From assembly GCF_023336735.1 (NCBI RefSeq), contig NZ_JAMBAQ010000001.1, forward strand, positions 186,001-250,000: 64,000 nucleotides of DNA, read 5' to 3'. Shown one piece after another: positions 8,782-17,502 of this stretch; the first letter of the stretch is position 1, and each line of letters begins with the position of its first letter. This DNA is from Moraxella oculi. GTDB taxonomy: Bacteria; Pseudomonadota; Gammaproteobacteria; Pseudomonadales; Moraxellaceae. The position numbers and the translations under genes are program-made. A model generated the notes under the pieces. The model was not told the origin of the DNA. It saw only the letters and a list, made by a program, of their open reading frames with translations, and searched no databases.

Positions 8782-9918
8782 ATGACTGATGAAAATAATC
8801 CGATCGAACAGTCATTAAATGACAAAGAGAATCGTCGTCGTCGTGGACCTCGCCGTGATGGTAAAGGCAATAATGCACGAGCCAATGAGCAGGCACTTGG
8901 CGATAAAGACATCATTCGTACTGATGAAGCTACCGAAAAAGCAGGTGGAGCAAAGCTCATTGGCAATCGTCGCATTTTGCCTTTTATGAAGCTTGAGCTG
9001 CCCATGATGGCATTTTCCATCATTTTGGTGATTGCCAGCATTGTTGCCATTGCGGTTAAAGGGCTGAATCTTGGTCTTGATTTTACTGGCGGTGTGTCAG
9101 CAGGCGTTCATTATGAGCAGCCTGTTGAACAAGCCCAAGTTGTCTCTGCTTTATCAGAAAAAGGCTTTGATGATGCTGTCGTGCAATATCTTGGTACGCG
9201 TAGCGAACTGCTTATCCGACTACCCCCTCAAGATACGAAAGATCCAGAAGGACTAAGCCAAGAGCTGACAAATGCTTTAAATCTAAGCGCCAATCCTGCC
9301 AGCGTGGATAATATCAGCATCATCGGCAGCCAAGTTGGTCAAGAAATATATCTGGATGCCATATTGGCACTTGGTTTGGCATTGGCGATCATGATGATTT
9401 ATGTGTCAATCCGTTTCCAGTTTAAATTGGCACTTGGTGCGGTAATTGCACTGTTTCATGATGTGATTGTCGTATGTGGGCTGTTTGCCATTTTTGGCTG
9501 GCCTTTTGACTTGACTGTCTTAGCGGCTGTACTTGCCTTAATTGGTTATTCGGTGAATGACACCATCGTGGTCTATGACCGTATCCGTGAGAACTTTCGT
9601 CGTGTGCGTGGCCTGACCCCTTATCAGGTGGTGGATTTGTCCTTGACTGAGACTTTGCGACGCACCATCATGACATCGGGTACGGTCTTTGTGGTGGTGA
9701 TTGCACTATTATTCTTAGGTGGTGAGAGCCTGTACTGGTTTGCACTGGCCCAATTTATCGGTACGATTGCAGGTACTTATTCATCAATGTACATCGCAAG
9801 CTCAATACCTTTACGCTTGGGGCTGTCAAGAGAAGACTTTGTGGTTCAAGTCAAGCCTGAGTTTACAGAAGAGGTGGTGGTATTTGCTGATCCTGAGATT
9901 CAAAACGCCAAAGACTAA
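8782..9918 (+). CDS. secF: Protein translocase subunit SecF with a basic N-terminal extension
   Basis: A 378-aa partner of SecD. The core is typical: first membrane helix at about residues 76-93, the LGLDFTGG motif near 95-102, and the C-terminal membrane domain with GYSVNDTIVVYDRIREN. It is about 55 residues longer than E. coli SecF (323 aa) because of a hydrophilic, very basic N-terminus (NRRRRGPRRDGKG), presumably cytoplasmic. The ATG at 8782 is preferred over the in-frame GTG three bases upstream because AGGAGG lies five bases before it. Confidence 0.96.
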   Translation: MTDENNPIEQSLNDKENRRRRGPRRDGKGNNARANEQALGDKDIIRTDEATEKAGGAKLIGNRRILPFMKLELPMMAFSIILVIASIVAIAVKGLNLGLDFTGGVSAGVHYEQPVEQAQVVSALSEKGFDDAVVQYLGTRSELLIRLPPQDTKDPEGLSQELTNALNLSANPASVDNISIIGSQVGQEIYLDAILALGLALAIMMIYVSIRFQFKLALGAVIALFHDVIVVCGLFAIFGWPFDLTVLAAVLALIGYSVNDTIVVYDRIRENFRRVRGLTPYQVVDLSLTETLRRTIMTSGTVFVVVIALLFLGGESLYWFALAQFIGTIAGTYSSMYIASSIPLRLGLSREDFVVQVKPEFTEEVVVFADPEIQNAKD

Positions 9919-9932
9919 GTCAGTATGATACA

Positions 9933-9970
9933 AGACATCTTCATGTCATAATGGAGATGTCTTTTTTATT
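9933..9970 (+). terminator. Rho-independent terminator after secF
   Basis: Stem AGACATCT / AGATGTCT with a 14-base loop, followed by TTTTTATT. Confidence 0.8.
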
Positions 9971-10079
9971 ATGCGTGATGAATGTATTGACATTACTGTT
10001 CTTGACTTTTTTAACTTTCAGGATTGTGGCATGATGTGATACGCCATCAACATTCATATTATTTGGTCATGATGATCCT

Positions 10080-10991
10080 ATGATACACCCAATCAATCAA
10101 TTTTTTCAGCGTCTTTCCCCAACAGTACAAGGCTATCTATTGGTTCTGTTCACCATGTGTGTGTGGGGAAGTTTTAGTTTATTATCCAGAGTAACGGTGC
10201 AGTGGCAGGTGGCGATTTGGGATGTGATGGCCATGCGCTTTGGTTTTGCCGCCTTGATTTTGTTACCGTTATTGTGGAGAAAAAAAGACTGGCGTTTTTT
10301 GTTCAGCTTACGCATCATATTACTTGCAATGGTTGGCGGCGTTGGCTATAGTTGCTTGGTCTATACAGGATTTGCATTAGCACCCGTTGTGCATGGTGCG
10401 GTGTTTTTAAATGGCATGATTCCTGTTGCAACCGCCCTACTGATTTGGCTGTTTTTTGGCAGTCGTCCTGATGCGGATACTAAGATTTCTTTATGGATAA
10501 TCATTTTGACTGTACTGATGATGACTGGCATGATTTTGATGGGGGCTTATACATTCAATCTTGGTGATGTGATTTTTTTGGCATGTGCGTTTTGTTGGTC
10601 TGGATTTGGCATTTTAATCAAACACTGGCAACTGACACCTTGGCAGACACTATGTGGGACGGTGATGTGGTCTGCGATGATTTATTTGCCAATTTATACG
10701 CAGTTCATCGGTTTTTCATCACCCAATGCCAGCTTGGTACATTTGATGATTCAGGGGTTGTTTCATGGTGTTTTGGTGATGATTGTCGCAACCATTACTT
10801 ATGCCATGGCGGTGGTCAGACTGGGTGCATTCATGGCAGGAGGCTTATCATCATTAGCCCCATTCATTGCCGCCATCATTGCCGTGCCACTTTTGGGCGA
10901 GACATTAAATGCAGTCATGGCACTGGGACTTATTGGTATGGGGTTGGGGACGGTGCAGCCTTGGCGGTGGCTTAGAAAAAACAGGCATTGA
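10080..10991 (+). CDS. DMT-superfamily (EamA) transporter
   Basis: A 303-aa polytopic inner-membrane protein with about ten hydrophobic helices in two EamA repeats. The first begins at about residue 17 (VQGYLLVLFTMCVWGSFSLL) and the second at about 160. These are drug/metabolite exporters or nucleotide/amino-acid permeases of the RhaT/YdcZ/EamA type; the substrate cannot be told from sequence. The protein ends in a short basic tail. It stands alone between the secF terminator and the LOG gene, in the same direction as both. Confidence 0.88.
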   Translation: MIHPINQFFQRLSPTVQGYLLVLFTMCVWGSFSLLSRVTVQWQVAIWDVMAMRFGFAALILLPLLWRKKDWRFLFSLRIILLAMVGGVGYSCLVYTGFALAPVVHGAVFLNGMIPVATALLIWLFFGSRPDADTKISLWIIILTVLMMTGMILMGAYTFNLGDVIFLACAFCWSGFGILIKHWQLTPWQTLCGTVMWSAMIYLPIYTQFIGFSSPNASLVHLMIQGLFHGVLVMIVATITYAMAVVRLGAFMAGGLSSLAPFIAAIIAVPLLGETLNAVMALGLIGMGLGTVQPWRWLRKNRH

Positions 10992-11046
10992 CATTGCTTA
11001 TTAAGATTTTTTAAAATAACTCAAATCCGTGAACGAGACTAGACAA

Positions 11047-11643
11047 ATGAACACCCTAAACGCAATCGCCGTATACTGCGGCTCAAATTTTGGCAACACC
11101 CCCAATTATTATCATGCTGCCAAACTGATGGGCGAAACACTTGCCAAGCTAAACATCAGTCTTGTTTACGGTGGCGGTAATGTTGGGCTGATGGGTGCGG
11201 TTGCTGACAGCGTGCTAGAACATGGCGGCACTGCCATAGGTGTCATACCTACATTTTTAAAACAAAAAGAAGTTGCTCATTTCGGATTGACCACGCTCAT
11301 CGAAACCTCAGACATGGCAACACGCAAGTATAAAATGATTGAGCTGGCAGATGGATTCATTGCCATGGCAGGCGGCATTGGCACATTTGAAGAGCTTTAT
11401 GAAGTGTTATCACTCATGCAGCTTCGCCAGCATGAAAAGCCAATCGGCATTTTAAATACCAATGGATTTTTCGACAATTTTTTGGCAAGTCTACAACAGT
11501 GCATTGATGAAGGATTCATGCCACAAGCAACCATGGATTTCATCTGCGTGTCTGATCATCCTAATGATTTGATTCAGAAAATGCGTCAATTTCAATTTAT
11601 TGATGCACAAAAATGGATACGCCCTGCTTGGCTTGACGCATAA
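11047..11643 (+). CDS. LOG-family protein (TIGR00730, cytokinin riboside 5'-monophosphate phosphoribohydrolase type)
   Basis: A 198-aa Rossmann-like protein of the LOG/TIGR00730 family, members of which hydrolyse nucleoside 5'-monophosphates to base and ribose 5-phosphate. The nucleotide-binding motif YGGGNVGLMG and the GGIGTFEE motif, equivalent to PGGxGTxxE, are both present. In the latter, Pro is replaced by Ala (AGGIGT). The catalytic Arg region METATRKYKM-like (TSDMATRKYKMIE) is intact. An in-frame GTG at 11029 would add six residues (MNETRQ), but the ATG at 11047 fits the family N-terminus better. Confidence 0.88.
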   Translation: MNTLNAIAVYCGSNFGNTPNYYHAAKLMGETLAKLNISLVYGGGNVGLMGAVADSVLEHGGTAIGVIPTFLKQKEVAHFGLTTLIETSDMATRKYKMIELADGFIAMAGGIGTFEELYEVLSLMQLRQHEKPIGILNTNGFFDNFLASLQQCIDEGFMPQATMDFICVSDHPNDLIQKMRQFQFIDAQKWIRPAWLDA

Positions 11644-11945
11644 AACTAATGACTTAGTGTTGCCACAACACCAAATAACCGACCTTTAGTATGCTTAAAC
11701 TCACTGGAAATAACGACAACACAGCCATTTTTTAATAAATTATAAAAAATAATACAAAAAACACTTGCAATAAAAAAAAACGAATGTACACTATATTTGT
11801 CTAAAAAAATGCGTTTTTTGGCGTATTTTTTGAGTTTTTAACCGAACAACGCTCTTTCTAAGCTTTTGCTAGGTATTCTTGAAAAAATTTGTTACAATAA
11901 ATGAGTGTTATTCATTCCTTCATTTGAGTTAAAAAAGGTGGTGCT
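11644..11945. other. AT-rich intergenic region with the accBC promoter
   Basis: This 302-bp gap holds a small hairpin just after the LOG gene (GTGTTG-CCA-CAACAC, 11656-11670) without a T-run. A weak T-rich hairpin lies near 11804-11832. An extended -10 element, TGT-TACAAT (11890-11898), is about 50 bases before accB. A short open stretch on the minus strand (about 11647-11740) looks protein-like but matches nothing I recognise. Confidence 0.6.
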
Positions 11946-12368
11946 ATGGACATCAAAAAAATCCGCGAACTGATTGATTTAATGGAAGAAAAAGACTTAG
12001 TCAGCTTAGAGTATGGTCATGATGACAAATTTGTCAATCTTACTCGCAATGTGGCTGTCCATGCCATTTCTCCCACACCAATTGTCGCCTCTGCCCCTGT
12101 TGCTGAAGCCCCTGCTCAAAAGACTCCAAGTGGTAAAGTTGAAACTTCGCCAATGGTTGGTGTGTTTTATTCAGCTCCCAGCCCAAATGATCCGCCATTC
12201 GTTAAAGTCGGTCAAAAAGTACAAGCGGGTGATCAACTTGGCATCATCGAAGCCATGAAAATCATGAATCCTTTGGAAGCCACGCAGTCTGGCATCATTG
12301 AAGAAATATTGGTCAATAATGCTGAAGTGGTGCAGTTTGGTCAGCCAGTCATTCGCTATAAGGCTTAA
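11946..12368 (+). CDS. accB: Acetyl-CoA carboxylase biotin carboxyl carrier protein
   Basis: A 140-aa BCCP that carries the biotin used by AccC and AccAD to make malonyl-CoA, the first step of fatty-acid synthesis. The N-terminal [18 protein letters not shown] segment is typical. A short Pro/Ala linker follows at about residues 45-60. The C-terminal biotinyl domain carries the biotin-attachment motif EAMKIMN (Lys near residue 106). It is slightly shorter than E. coli BCCP (156 aa). AAGGTGG lies four bases before the start. It is co-transcribed with accC, 15 bases downstream. Confidence 0.97.
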   Translation: MDIKKIRELIDLMEEKDLVSLEYGHDDKFVNLTRNVAVHAISPTPIVASAPVAEAPAQKTPSGKVETSPMVGVFYSAPSPNDPPFVKVGQKVQAGDQLGIIEAMKIMNPLEATQSGIIEEILVNNAEVVQFGQPVIRYKA

Positions 12369-12383
12369 TTTGGGAAGTTTATC

Positions 12384-13727
12384 ATGATTAAAAAACTTCT
12401 GATTGCCAATCGTGGTGAGATTGCATTACGCATTGTGCGAGCCTGTAAACAGTTGGGCATACAAACCGTAGGTGTGTACTCTACGGCGGATAAAGATTTG
12501 ATGCACTTGCGTTTTGTTGATGAAGCGGTTTGTATTGGTGATGCTCCCTCATCTCAAAGCTATCTCAATACCAATGCCATACTATCTGCCGCTGAGGTTA
12601 CAGGTGCAGATGCCATACATCCTGGTTATGGTTTTTTGTCTGAGAATGCTGACTTTGCCGAGAAAGTTGAAGAAGCTGGACTGACCTTTGTTGGTCCACA
12701 TGCCGATCATATTCGCTTGATGGGCAATAAGGTTTCTGCCATTAACGCCATGAAAAAAGCAGGCGTACCTACCGTGCCAGGCTCTGTCGGTGCCATCACT
12801 TTGCATAATGCTGAAGAACAAGCTAAAGCCATTGGCTTTCCGCTGATTGTTAAAGCAGCGGCTGGTGGCGGTGGTCGTGGCATGCGTGTGGTGGAGCGAT
12901 TTGAAGAGTTGATTAACCAAGTACAAGCAGCCAAAGCAGAAGCTGAAAGTGCCTTTGGTGATGACACGGTTTATATGGAACGCTTCTTAAAAAATCCACG
13001 CCATGTTGAAATACAAGTGCTGGGCGATGGCAATGGGAATGCCCTACATTTATTTGACCGTGATTGTTCATTACAGCGTCGTCATCAAAAAGTGCTGGAG
13101 GAAGCTCCTGCTCCAGGTATTCCAGATGACATCAGACAGCCAATCCTAGATGCGTGCGTGCGTGCGTGCGAACAAATCAAGTATCGTGGTGCAGGAACTT
13201 TTGAATTTTTGTATGAAGATGGTCAATTCTTTTTTATTGAGATGAATACTCGGGTGCAGGTAGAGCATCCTGTCACAGAAATGATTACAGGCATAGATAT
13301 TATTTCTGAGCAACTAAAAATCGCTGCTGGATATGGTCTGTCTTATCGCCAAGACGAAATTACCATTCGCGGACATGCCATAGAATGTCGTATCAATGCC
13401 GAAGATCCAAAAACTTTTATGCCCTGCCCTGGAAAAATTGACGGTCTTTTCATTCCAAGTGGTGCAGGCGTGCGTTTTGACAGTCATTTGTATCAAGGAT
13501 ATGCCATTCCAAGTTATTACGATTCAATGATTGGCAAGCTCATCTGTCATGCACAAACTCGTCATCAAGCAGTCGCTAAAATGTTGCATGCACTTGATGA
13601 ACTGGTGATTGAAGGCATCAAAACCAACATTGCCTTACATCGTGATGTGATTTTACAAGATGCTGATTTTGTCCAAGAAGCACAAAACATTCATTATCTA
13701 GAAAATCACTTACTAAAAGCAAAATGA
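12384..13727 (+). CDS. accC: Acetyl-CoA carboxylase biotin carboxylase subunit
   Basis: A 447-aa ATP-grasp enzyme that carboxylates the biotin on AccB using ATP and bicarbonate. The N-terminal biotin-carboxylase domain starts [14 protein letters not shown]. The Gly-rich ATP-binding loop [12 protein letters not shown] is near residue 160. The catalytic region [16 protein letters not shown] lies near residues 284-299, and a C-terminal biotin-carboxylase domain follows. The length equals that of E. coli AccC (449 aa). The accBC operon ends at a strong terminator 19 bases downstream. Confidence 0.98.
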   Translation: MIKKLLIANRGEIALRIVRACKQLGIQTVGVYSTADKDLMHLRFVDEAVCIGDAPSSQSYLNTNAILSAAEVTGADAIHPGYGFLSENADFAEKVEEAGLTFVGPHADHIRLMGNKVSAINAMKKAGVPTVPGSVGAITLHNAEEQAKAIGFPLIVKAAAGGGGRGMRVVERFEELINQVQAAKAEAESAFGDDTVYMERFLKNPRHVEIQVLGDGNGNALHLFDRDCSLQRRHQKVLEEAPAPGIPDDIRQPILDACVRACEQIKYRGAGTFEFLYEDGQFFFIEMNTRVQVEHPVTEMITGIDIISEQLKIAAGYGLSYRQDEITIRGHAIECRINAEDPKTFMPCPGKIDGLFIPSGAGVRFDSHLYQGYAIPSYYDSMIGKLICHAQTRHQAVAKMLHALDELVIEGIKTNIALHRDVILQDADFVQEAQNIHYLENHLLKAK

Positions 13728-13746
13728 TTAATTGCCATCATTTGTC

Positions 13747-13777
13747 AAACACAAAGGAGTATTCCTTTGTGTTTTTT
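13747..13777 (+). terminator. Rho-independent terminator of accB-accC
   Basis: A perfect 12-bp stem AAACACAAAGGA / TCCTTTGTGTTT with a GTAT loop continues into T's. Confidence 0.88.
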
Positions 13778-13979
13778 ATGACCAAATATCTTTGTCAGAT
13801 TGACGATTTTTTTGGTGTTTAAGCCAGATGAAACGCCATGACTGACGCTGCTGTCTGGCAATCGCATGTCTTTGACGAATGGCTTGTTTTACTAGGCGCT
13901 TAGCACGAATGTTGGCAGGGTGATGTTTTTTCTGCATTGTGTCACGGCATGATGATTTGGATGATTTTGTTATGATCAA
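13776..13979 (-). CDS. Small, very basic hypothetical protein
   Basis: An open frame of 67 codons between accC and the LysR gene. Met15 (ATG at 13937) would give a 53-aa product. It is rich in Arg, Lys, His and Gln (RAKRLVKQAIRQRHAIARQQ) and should be mostly helical; it has no membrane segment or signal peptide. No clear Shine-Dalgarno precedes either start, and the stop touches the acc terminator. I do not recognise the family. It may be a genuine small nucleic-acid-binding protein or a chance frame. Confidence 0.35.
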   Translation of the reverse strand: MIITKSSKSSCRDTMQKKHHPANIRAKRLVKQAIRQRHAIARQQRQSWRFIWLKHQKNRQSDKDIWS

Positions 13980-14016
13980 TGGCTTGTATGGGTACTTTTC
14001 ATCATTTTTTTAAGAA

Positions 14017-14889
14017 CTATTGGTTAAAATACGCCATAAGAACCTCTAAGCATTTTTTGGTTTTGGTTGGTAACTGTTCATTGGTGCTGCTAATGGCATT
14101 TAAGGTTAAGCTCGGCAACGCATAATCAGCAAGTATGGGAATGAGTTTGCCATCATCAATGTAGGATTTGGCATTAAGTTCATTTGCTTTGACAATGCCA
14201 TGGCCTGATGACGCCAAAGACAATGCAATCTGCTGGCTGTCAGTGATGAGTCGTGAATTCATACGAATGCTGAATTTTTTACCATCTTGTTGAAATTCTA
14301 GGTTTTTGCTCGCTTGTTCACCATCTGCAATGAAAGCATGAGTAAAAAGATCTTTGGGCGTGCTGATGGCTTGATGTTGCTTCAAATAATCTGGCGACGC
14401 CAGCAATATTTGCCCAATCTTAGTCAGGCTAATACCTCGTGAATGATTTTCTAGCACGATTGTCAAATCAATGCGATTGTCAATGGCGTTTGGCGTATCC
14501 GTACAAGAGATGATGCTGAGTGATAGTTTTTCATGCTCTGCCAGCCATCGACTTAATGCAGGGATCACAAATCCGTGAGCAATCTCTGTTGATGTGGCGA
14601 TTCTAAGCATGCCAGTCATTTTGGCTTTTAATTGATTGATATTCTCTCGCCCTTCTTCTGCAGATTTCACCATCTGTAAGGCGGCGTGGTACAGACCCTC
14701 TCCTGCTTCACTCAAACTCAACTTGCGAGTAGAACGGTACAATAATACCACATCCAAATCCTCTTCAAGTGAGCGTATTTGCTGACTGACCGCACTGGTC
14801 GTAATGCCCAACTCTCTGGCAGCCGCACCAAATGAACCATGACGCACAACGCTGGCAAATACCGCCATGCCTCGCAATTTTTCTAACAT
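14017..14889 (-). CDS. LysR-family transcriptional regulator
   Basis: A 290-aa LysR-type regulator. The N-terminal winged helix-turn-helix covers residues 1-60 (MAVFASVVRHGSFGAAARELGITTSAVSQ region). A linker helix and a periplasmic-binding-protein-like effector domain follow (about residues 90-290). The DNA-binding sequence resembles the CrgA/AaeR-type subgroup. It is not MetR, whose N-terminus is different. No divergent target gene lies next to it (dnaX upstream runs the same way), so its regulon cannot be inferred. Confidence 0.92.
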   Translation of the reverse strand: MLEKLRGMAVFASVVRHGSFGAAARELGITTSAVSQQIRSLEEDLDVVLLYRSTRKLSLSEAGEGLYHAALQMVKSAEEGRENINQLKAKMTGMLRIATSTEIAHGFVIPALSRWLAEHEKLSLSIISCTDTPNAIDNRIDLTIVLENHSRGISLTKIGQILLASPDYLKQHQAISTPKDLFTHAFIADGEQASKNLEFQQDGKKFSIRMNSRLITDSQQIALSLASSGHGIVKANELNAKSYIDDGKLIPILADYALPSLTLNAISSTNEQLPTKTKKCLEVLMAYFNQ

Positions 14890-15022
14890 AACACACCGTT
14901 ACCTTTATCCAATCGTCTATCCCACCAAATTAGTGTTTGTCATCAGACATGCTTACCCATTAAGCAGGTTCATTTTTTTCATTTTATGCCAAATGGGTAG
15001 AGATTAAGTTTTTGTATGAATT

Positions 15023-17026
15023 TTATGAATCAAGCGTTAATTTTATGCTTGATAAAATTGGCCTGCCATCATCAATGATATAGCCTTGTTGCCAGAGTTG
15101 TTGTACGACAGGACTTTCAATGATCTGATGTTTGGCATTGATAATCACCGCAGCTTCACGCTCCTGCTGCCGTATGTAAGGAGTGGTGCTTCTTTGTTCA
15201 TCTGTTAGTATCGGCAATTCATCAACCAGCGTCATTTTTGGCAAACGCTCACAAATCTTAGCTTTGGCGGAATTAAAACTGGTAGTCACTTGGGCATTAT
15301 GACTGTCTACGCATAGTGTGCTGATGCCATTCATGCTTCCTACCATCTGACTGTGATTTAGCAACGCCAATTCATCATTATCAAACAAGCCATCATGACG
15401 AGCCACCGACAGCCAGTAATCCCATTTTTGAGCATTCCATTCACCTTCAAGTTTGATGGGCGGTGCAAGCAGTTGGGCTTGCAAAATGGATTTTGGACTT
15501 TCTGATGAGAGGGAGTTTTGATTTTCTTTAATAACAGGCATCGATTGTTGCACCTTTAAATCTTGATCCTCCTTGATCAAATCAGCGTTCAGATGCTCTT
15601 TACCTTCATCAATGGCGATGCTTGGCTTGGTCGTCTCATCATACAACACATCATCATTTAAGTCATCATTTGGTGTGCTCATACCCTCTTTGGGTAGGAT
15701 ATTTTGCCTCCCATCATGGCTAATATCAGCGACGGAATCATTGTCATGGATTCGCAAGACTGCTTCATCATGCGGGTGATTTAGACATTCTTCATCTTCT
15801 AGAATGTCCTCCTTGACAGGGGTATTGGTGGACTGGTGATGATCTTGCACCATGCTAGCATCGATTTGACTTTCAGGATCGTGTTTTTGCGTTGCTTCAT
15901 GAGATGGGGAGTGTGTCAGATGAACAGATTCTTCATCAGTTAAAGGTCGAAAAGCCAGCAGTCTTAGAATGCCCATTTCAAGAGCTTGCATGGGGGTGTT
16001 TGCCAAACGCACGCCGTCTCTAGTTTTGATGGCAATCTCATAATACAATTGCAAGACTTCAGCAGGGATTTTTTGTGCTAATTTTTCGAATGCCAGCTTT
16101 TGCTCGTCATTTTTATCCATGGGCAATGGCAAGTACTGTATGATTGCAAGCTCATGCAACGCATTGACCAGCCTATCTAGTACTGCCACAGCATCTGCCA
16201 TTTGCTGTCTTAATCGTGTGATGTGATTGGCCACATGAGCGGTATTGCCTACATAAATGTCATCAATCAAAGACAAGATATCCAGACTGCCCACCAATCC
16301 CAGCATCTGATTGACACCATCATCACTGATGGCACCACCACCAAAAGCAATCGCCTGATCCGTCAAGGACAATGCGTCACGCACCGAACCTTTGGCAGAT
16401 TCGGCAAGTTGCCACACCGCTCTATCAGTATGATCAATGTGTTCTTGACTAAGAATGTGACTAAGATGTGCATGCAGCTGCTCTTGGGATAGCGGACGCA
16501 GTACAAACTGCAAACATCGAGATACGATGGTGATGGGTATTTTTTGGGGATCGGTGGTTGCTAGAATAAATTTAACATGCTCAGGTGGCTCTTCCAAAGT
16601 TTTTAAGAGTGCATTGAACGAATGCGTAGAAAGCATATGCACTTCATCAATCAAATAAACTTTATAGCGACCTTGAGTGGGGGCATAAGGAACATTTTCC
16701 AAAAGATCTCTGGTGTCTTCAACCTTGGTGCGGCTGGCAGCATCAATCTCAATCAAATCAATGAATCGCCCATCATCAATATTCATGCAGGCATCGCATT
16801 GCCCACAAGGCTTACTTGTGATGCCTGTCTCACAATTCAGACATTTGGCCAAAATGCGTGCAATGGTCGTCTTACCCACCCCTCTGGTACCTGTGAATAA
16901 ATAGGCATGATGCAGTCGCCCTGTCTCAACTGCGTTGGAAAGTGCATGCCATACATGACTTTGCCCAAGAAGTTGGCTAAAGTTTTTTGGTCGGTATTTT
17001 CTGGCTAGAACTTGGTACTGTGGCAT
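15023..17026 (-). CDS. dnaX: DNA polymerase III subunits gamma/tau
   Basis: A 667-aa clamp-loader subunit. The AAA+ core has Walker A GTRGVGKTT (residues 46-54), a zinc module with Cys65, 74, 77 and 80, Walker B LIDEVHML and the SRC motif (TIVSRCLQF). The collar domain runs to about residue 370. A long acidic, low-complexity linker (about 375-540, rich in Asp, Glu, His and Ser) joins it to a tau-like C-terminal domain that would contact the polymerase alpha subunit. I saw no A-AAA-AAG slippery site, so a frameshifted gamma form is not evident. It stands alone on the minus strand. Confidence 0.95.
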   Translation of the reverse strand: MPQYQVLARKYRPKNFSQLLGQSHVWHALSNAVETGRLHHAYLFTGTRGVGKTTIARILAKCLNCETGITSKPCGQCDACMNIDDGRFIDLIEIDAASRTKVEDTRDLLENVPYAPTQGRYKVYLIDEVHMLSTHSFNALLKTLEEPPEHVKFILATTDPQKIPITIVSRCLQFVLRPLSQEQLHAHLSHILSQEHIDHTDRAVWQLAESAKGSVRDALSLTDQAIAFGGGAISDDGVNQMLGLVGSLDILSLIDDIYVGNTAHVANHITRLRQQMADAVAVLDRLVNALHELAIIQYLPLPMDKNDEQKLAFEKLAQKIPAEVLQLYYEIAIKTRDGVRLANTPMQALEMGILRLLAFRPLTDEESVHLTHSPSHEATQKHDPESQIDASMVQDHHQSTNTPVKEDILEDEECLNHPHDEAVLRIHDNDSVADISHDGRQNILPKEGMSTPNDDLNDDVLYDETTKPSIAIDEGKEHLNADLIKEDQDLKVQQSMPVIKENQNSLSSESPKSILQAQLLAPPIKLEGEWNAQKWDYWLSVARHDGLFDNDELALLNHSQMVGSMNGISTLCVDSHNAQVTTSFNSAKAKICERLPKMTLVDELPILTDEQRSTTPYIRQQEREAAVIINAKHQIIESPVVQQLWQQGYIIDDGRPILSSIKLTLDS

Positions 17027-17129
17027 CGATCAAACACTTTTTTTAAATAATGGTCAAAAGTCATATTGTAACTTAAAATCCATAAGAATAAAAATTGAAT
17101 TTATCGTGATTTTATGCCATATCTAACTG

Positions 17130-17400
17130 TCAATAATCGTCCGGCATTTTTGCCAATTTAAGTTTTTTATGCCAAATCAGCTCCTCATCACTCATCATCA
17201 AGACATTTGATAAGTAAGTGCCATAGTGATGGCTTTGAACACATATGAATGATAACACGATCTCCCATGCTCACCCACACCTGTATCAGGCAGTCTTTGC
17301 CAAGTGTTGTGCTTGGTCTGTCATGCAGCTCATCATGATTAAAGATTAAAAACAGCAGTATTTGATTGCACACCTGCCACGCCAAAGTAACGATGCACAT
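17130..17400 (-). pseudogene. Remnant of an NRDE-family (TANGO2-like) protein gene
   Basis: Three hallmarks of the NRDE family appear in order but in different minus-strand frames. First, an intact N-terminus, MCIVTLAWQV...FNHDELHDRP (starting at 17400), matches the usual MCI..AWQ...NRDE..DRP with NRDE changed to NHDE. Second, LPDTGV in another frame, near 17285-17300. Third, a C-terminal piece YGTYLSNVLMMSDEELIWH near 17180-17240, ending at a TGA at 17130-17132. Intact family members are about 250 aa, so most of the middle has been deleted and at least two frameshifts follow. An AGGAG Shine-Dalgarno still precedes the ATG, suggesting recent decay. The 70-codon frame still open (17188-17400) is unlikely to make a functional protein. 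Confidence 0.8.
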
Positions 17401-17465
17401 GACTGCTCCTAACGAATGATTTTGATGTCGATTGATAGTTACTAATTTTTAAAAAAGGCAGGCAT

Positions 17466-17492
17466 TAAAAAAGGCAGTGATGCCACTGCCTT
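17466..17492 (-). terminator. Rho-independent terminator of lysS
   Basis: On the minus strand the stem AAGGCAGTG / CACTGCCTT with a 4-base loop is followed by TTTTAA. It lies just after the lysS stop. Confidence 0.82.
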
Positions 17493-17502
17493 CATGCCAA
17501 CA

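Larger units (their letters stand above)
17027..17502. other. dnaX-lysS intergenic region
   Basis: This gap of about 475 bp holds the NRDE-family pseudogene (17130-17400) and the lysS terminator (17466-17492). The part from 17027 to 17129 would be the dnaX leader; I see no further gene in it. Confidence 0.7.

Noticed and set aside
11647-11740. Short protein-like stretch on the minus strand after the LOG gene (GCVVVISSEFKHTKGRLFG)
   Set aside because: It has no start codon with a ribosome site and no family I can name; probably chance in AT-rich DNA.
15023-17026. Possible programmed frameshift in dnaX giving a gamma form
   Set aside because: No A-AAA-AAG slippery heptamer was seen in the coding strand, so there is no sequence support.
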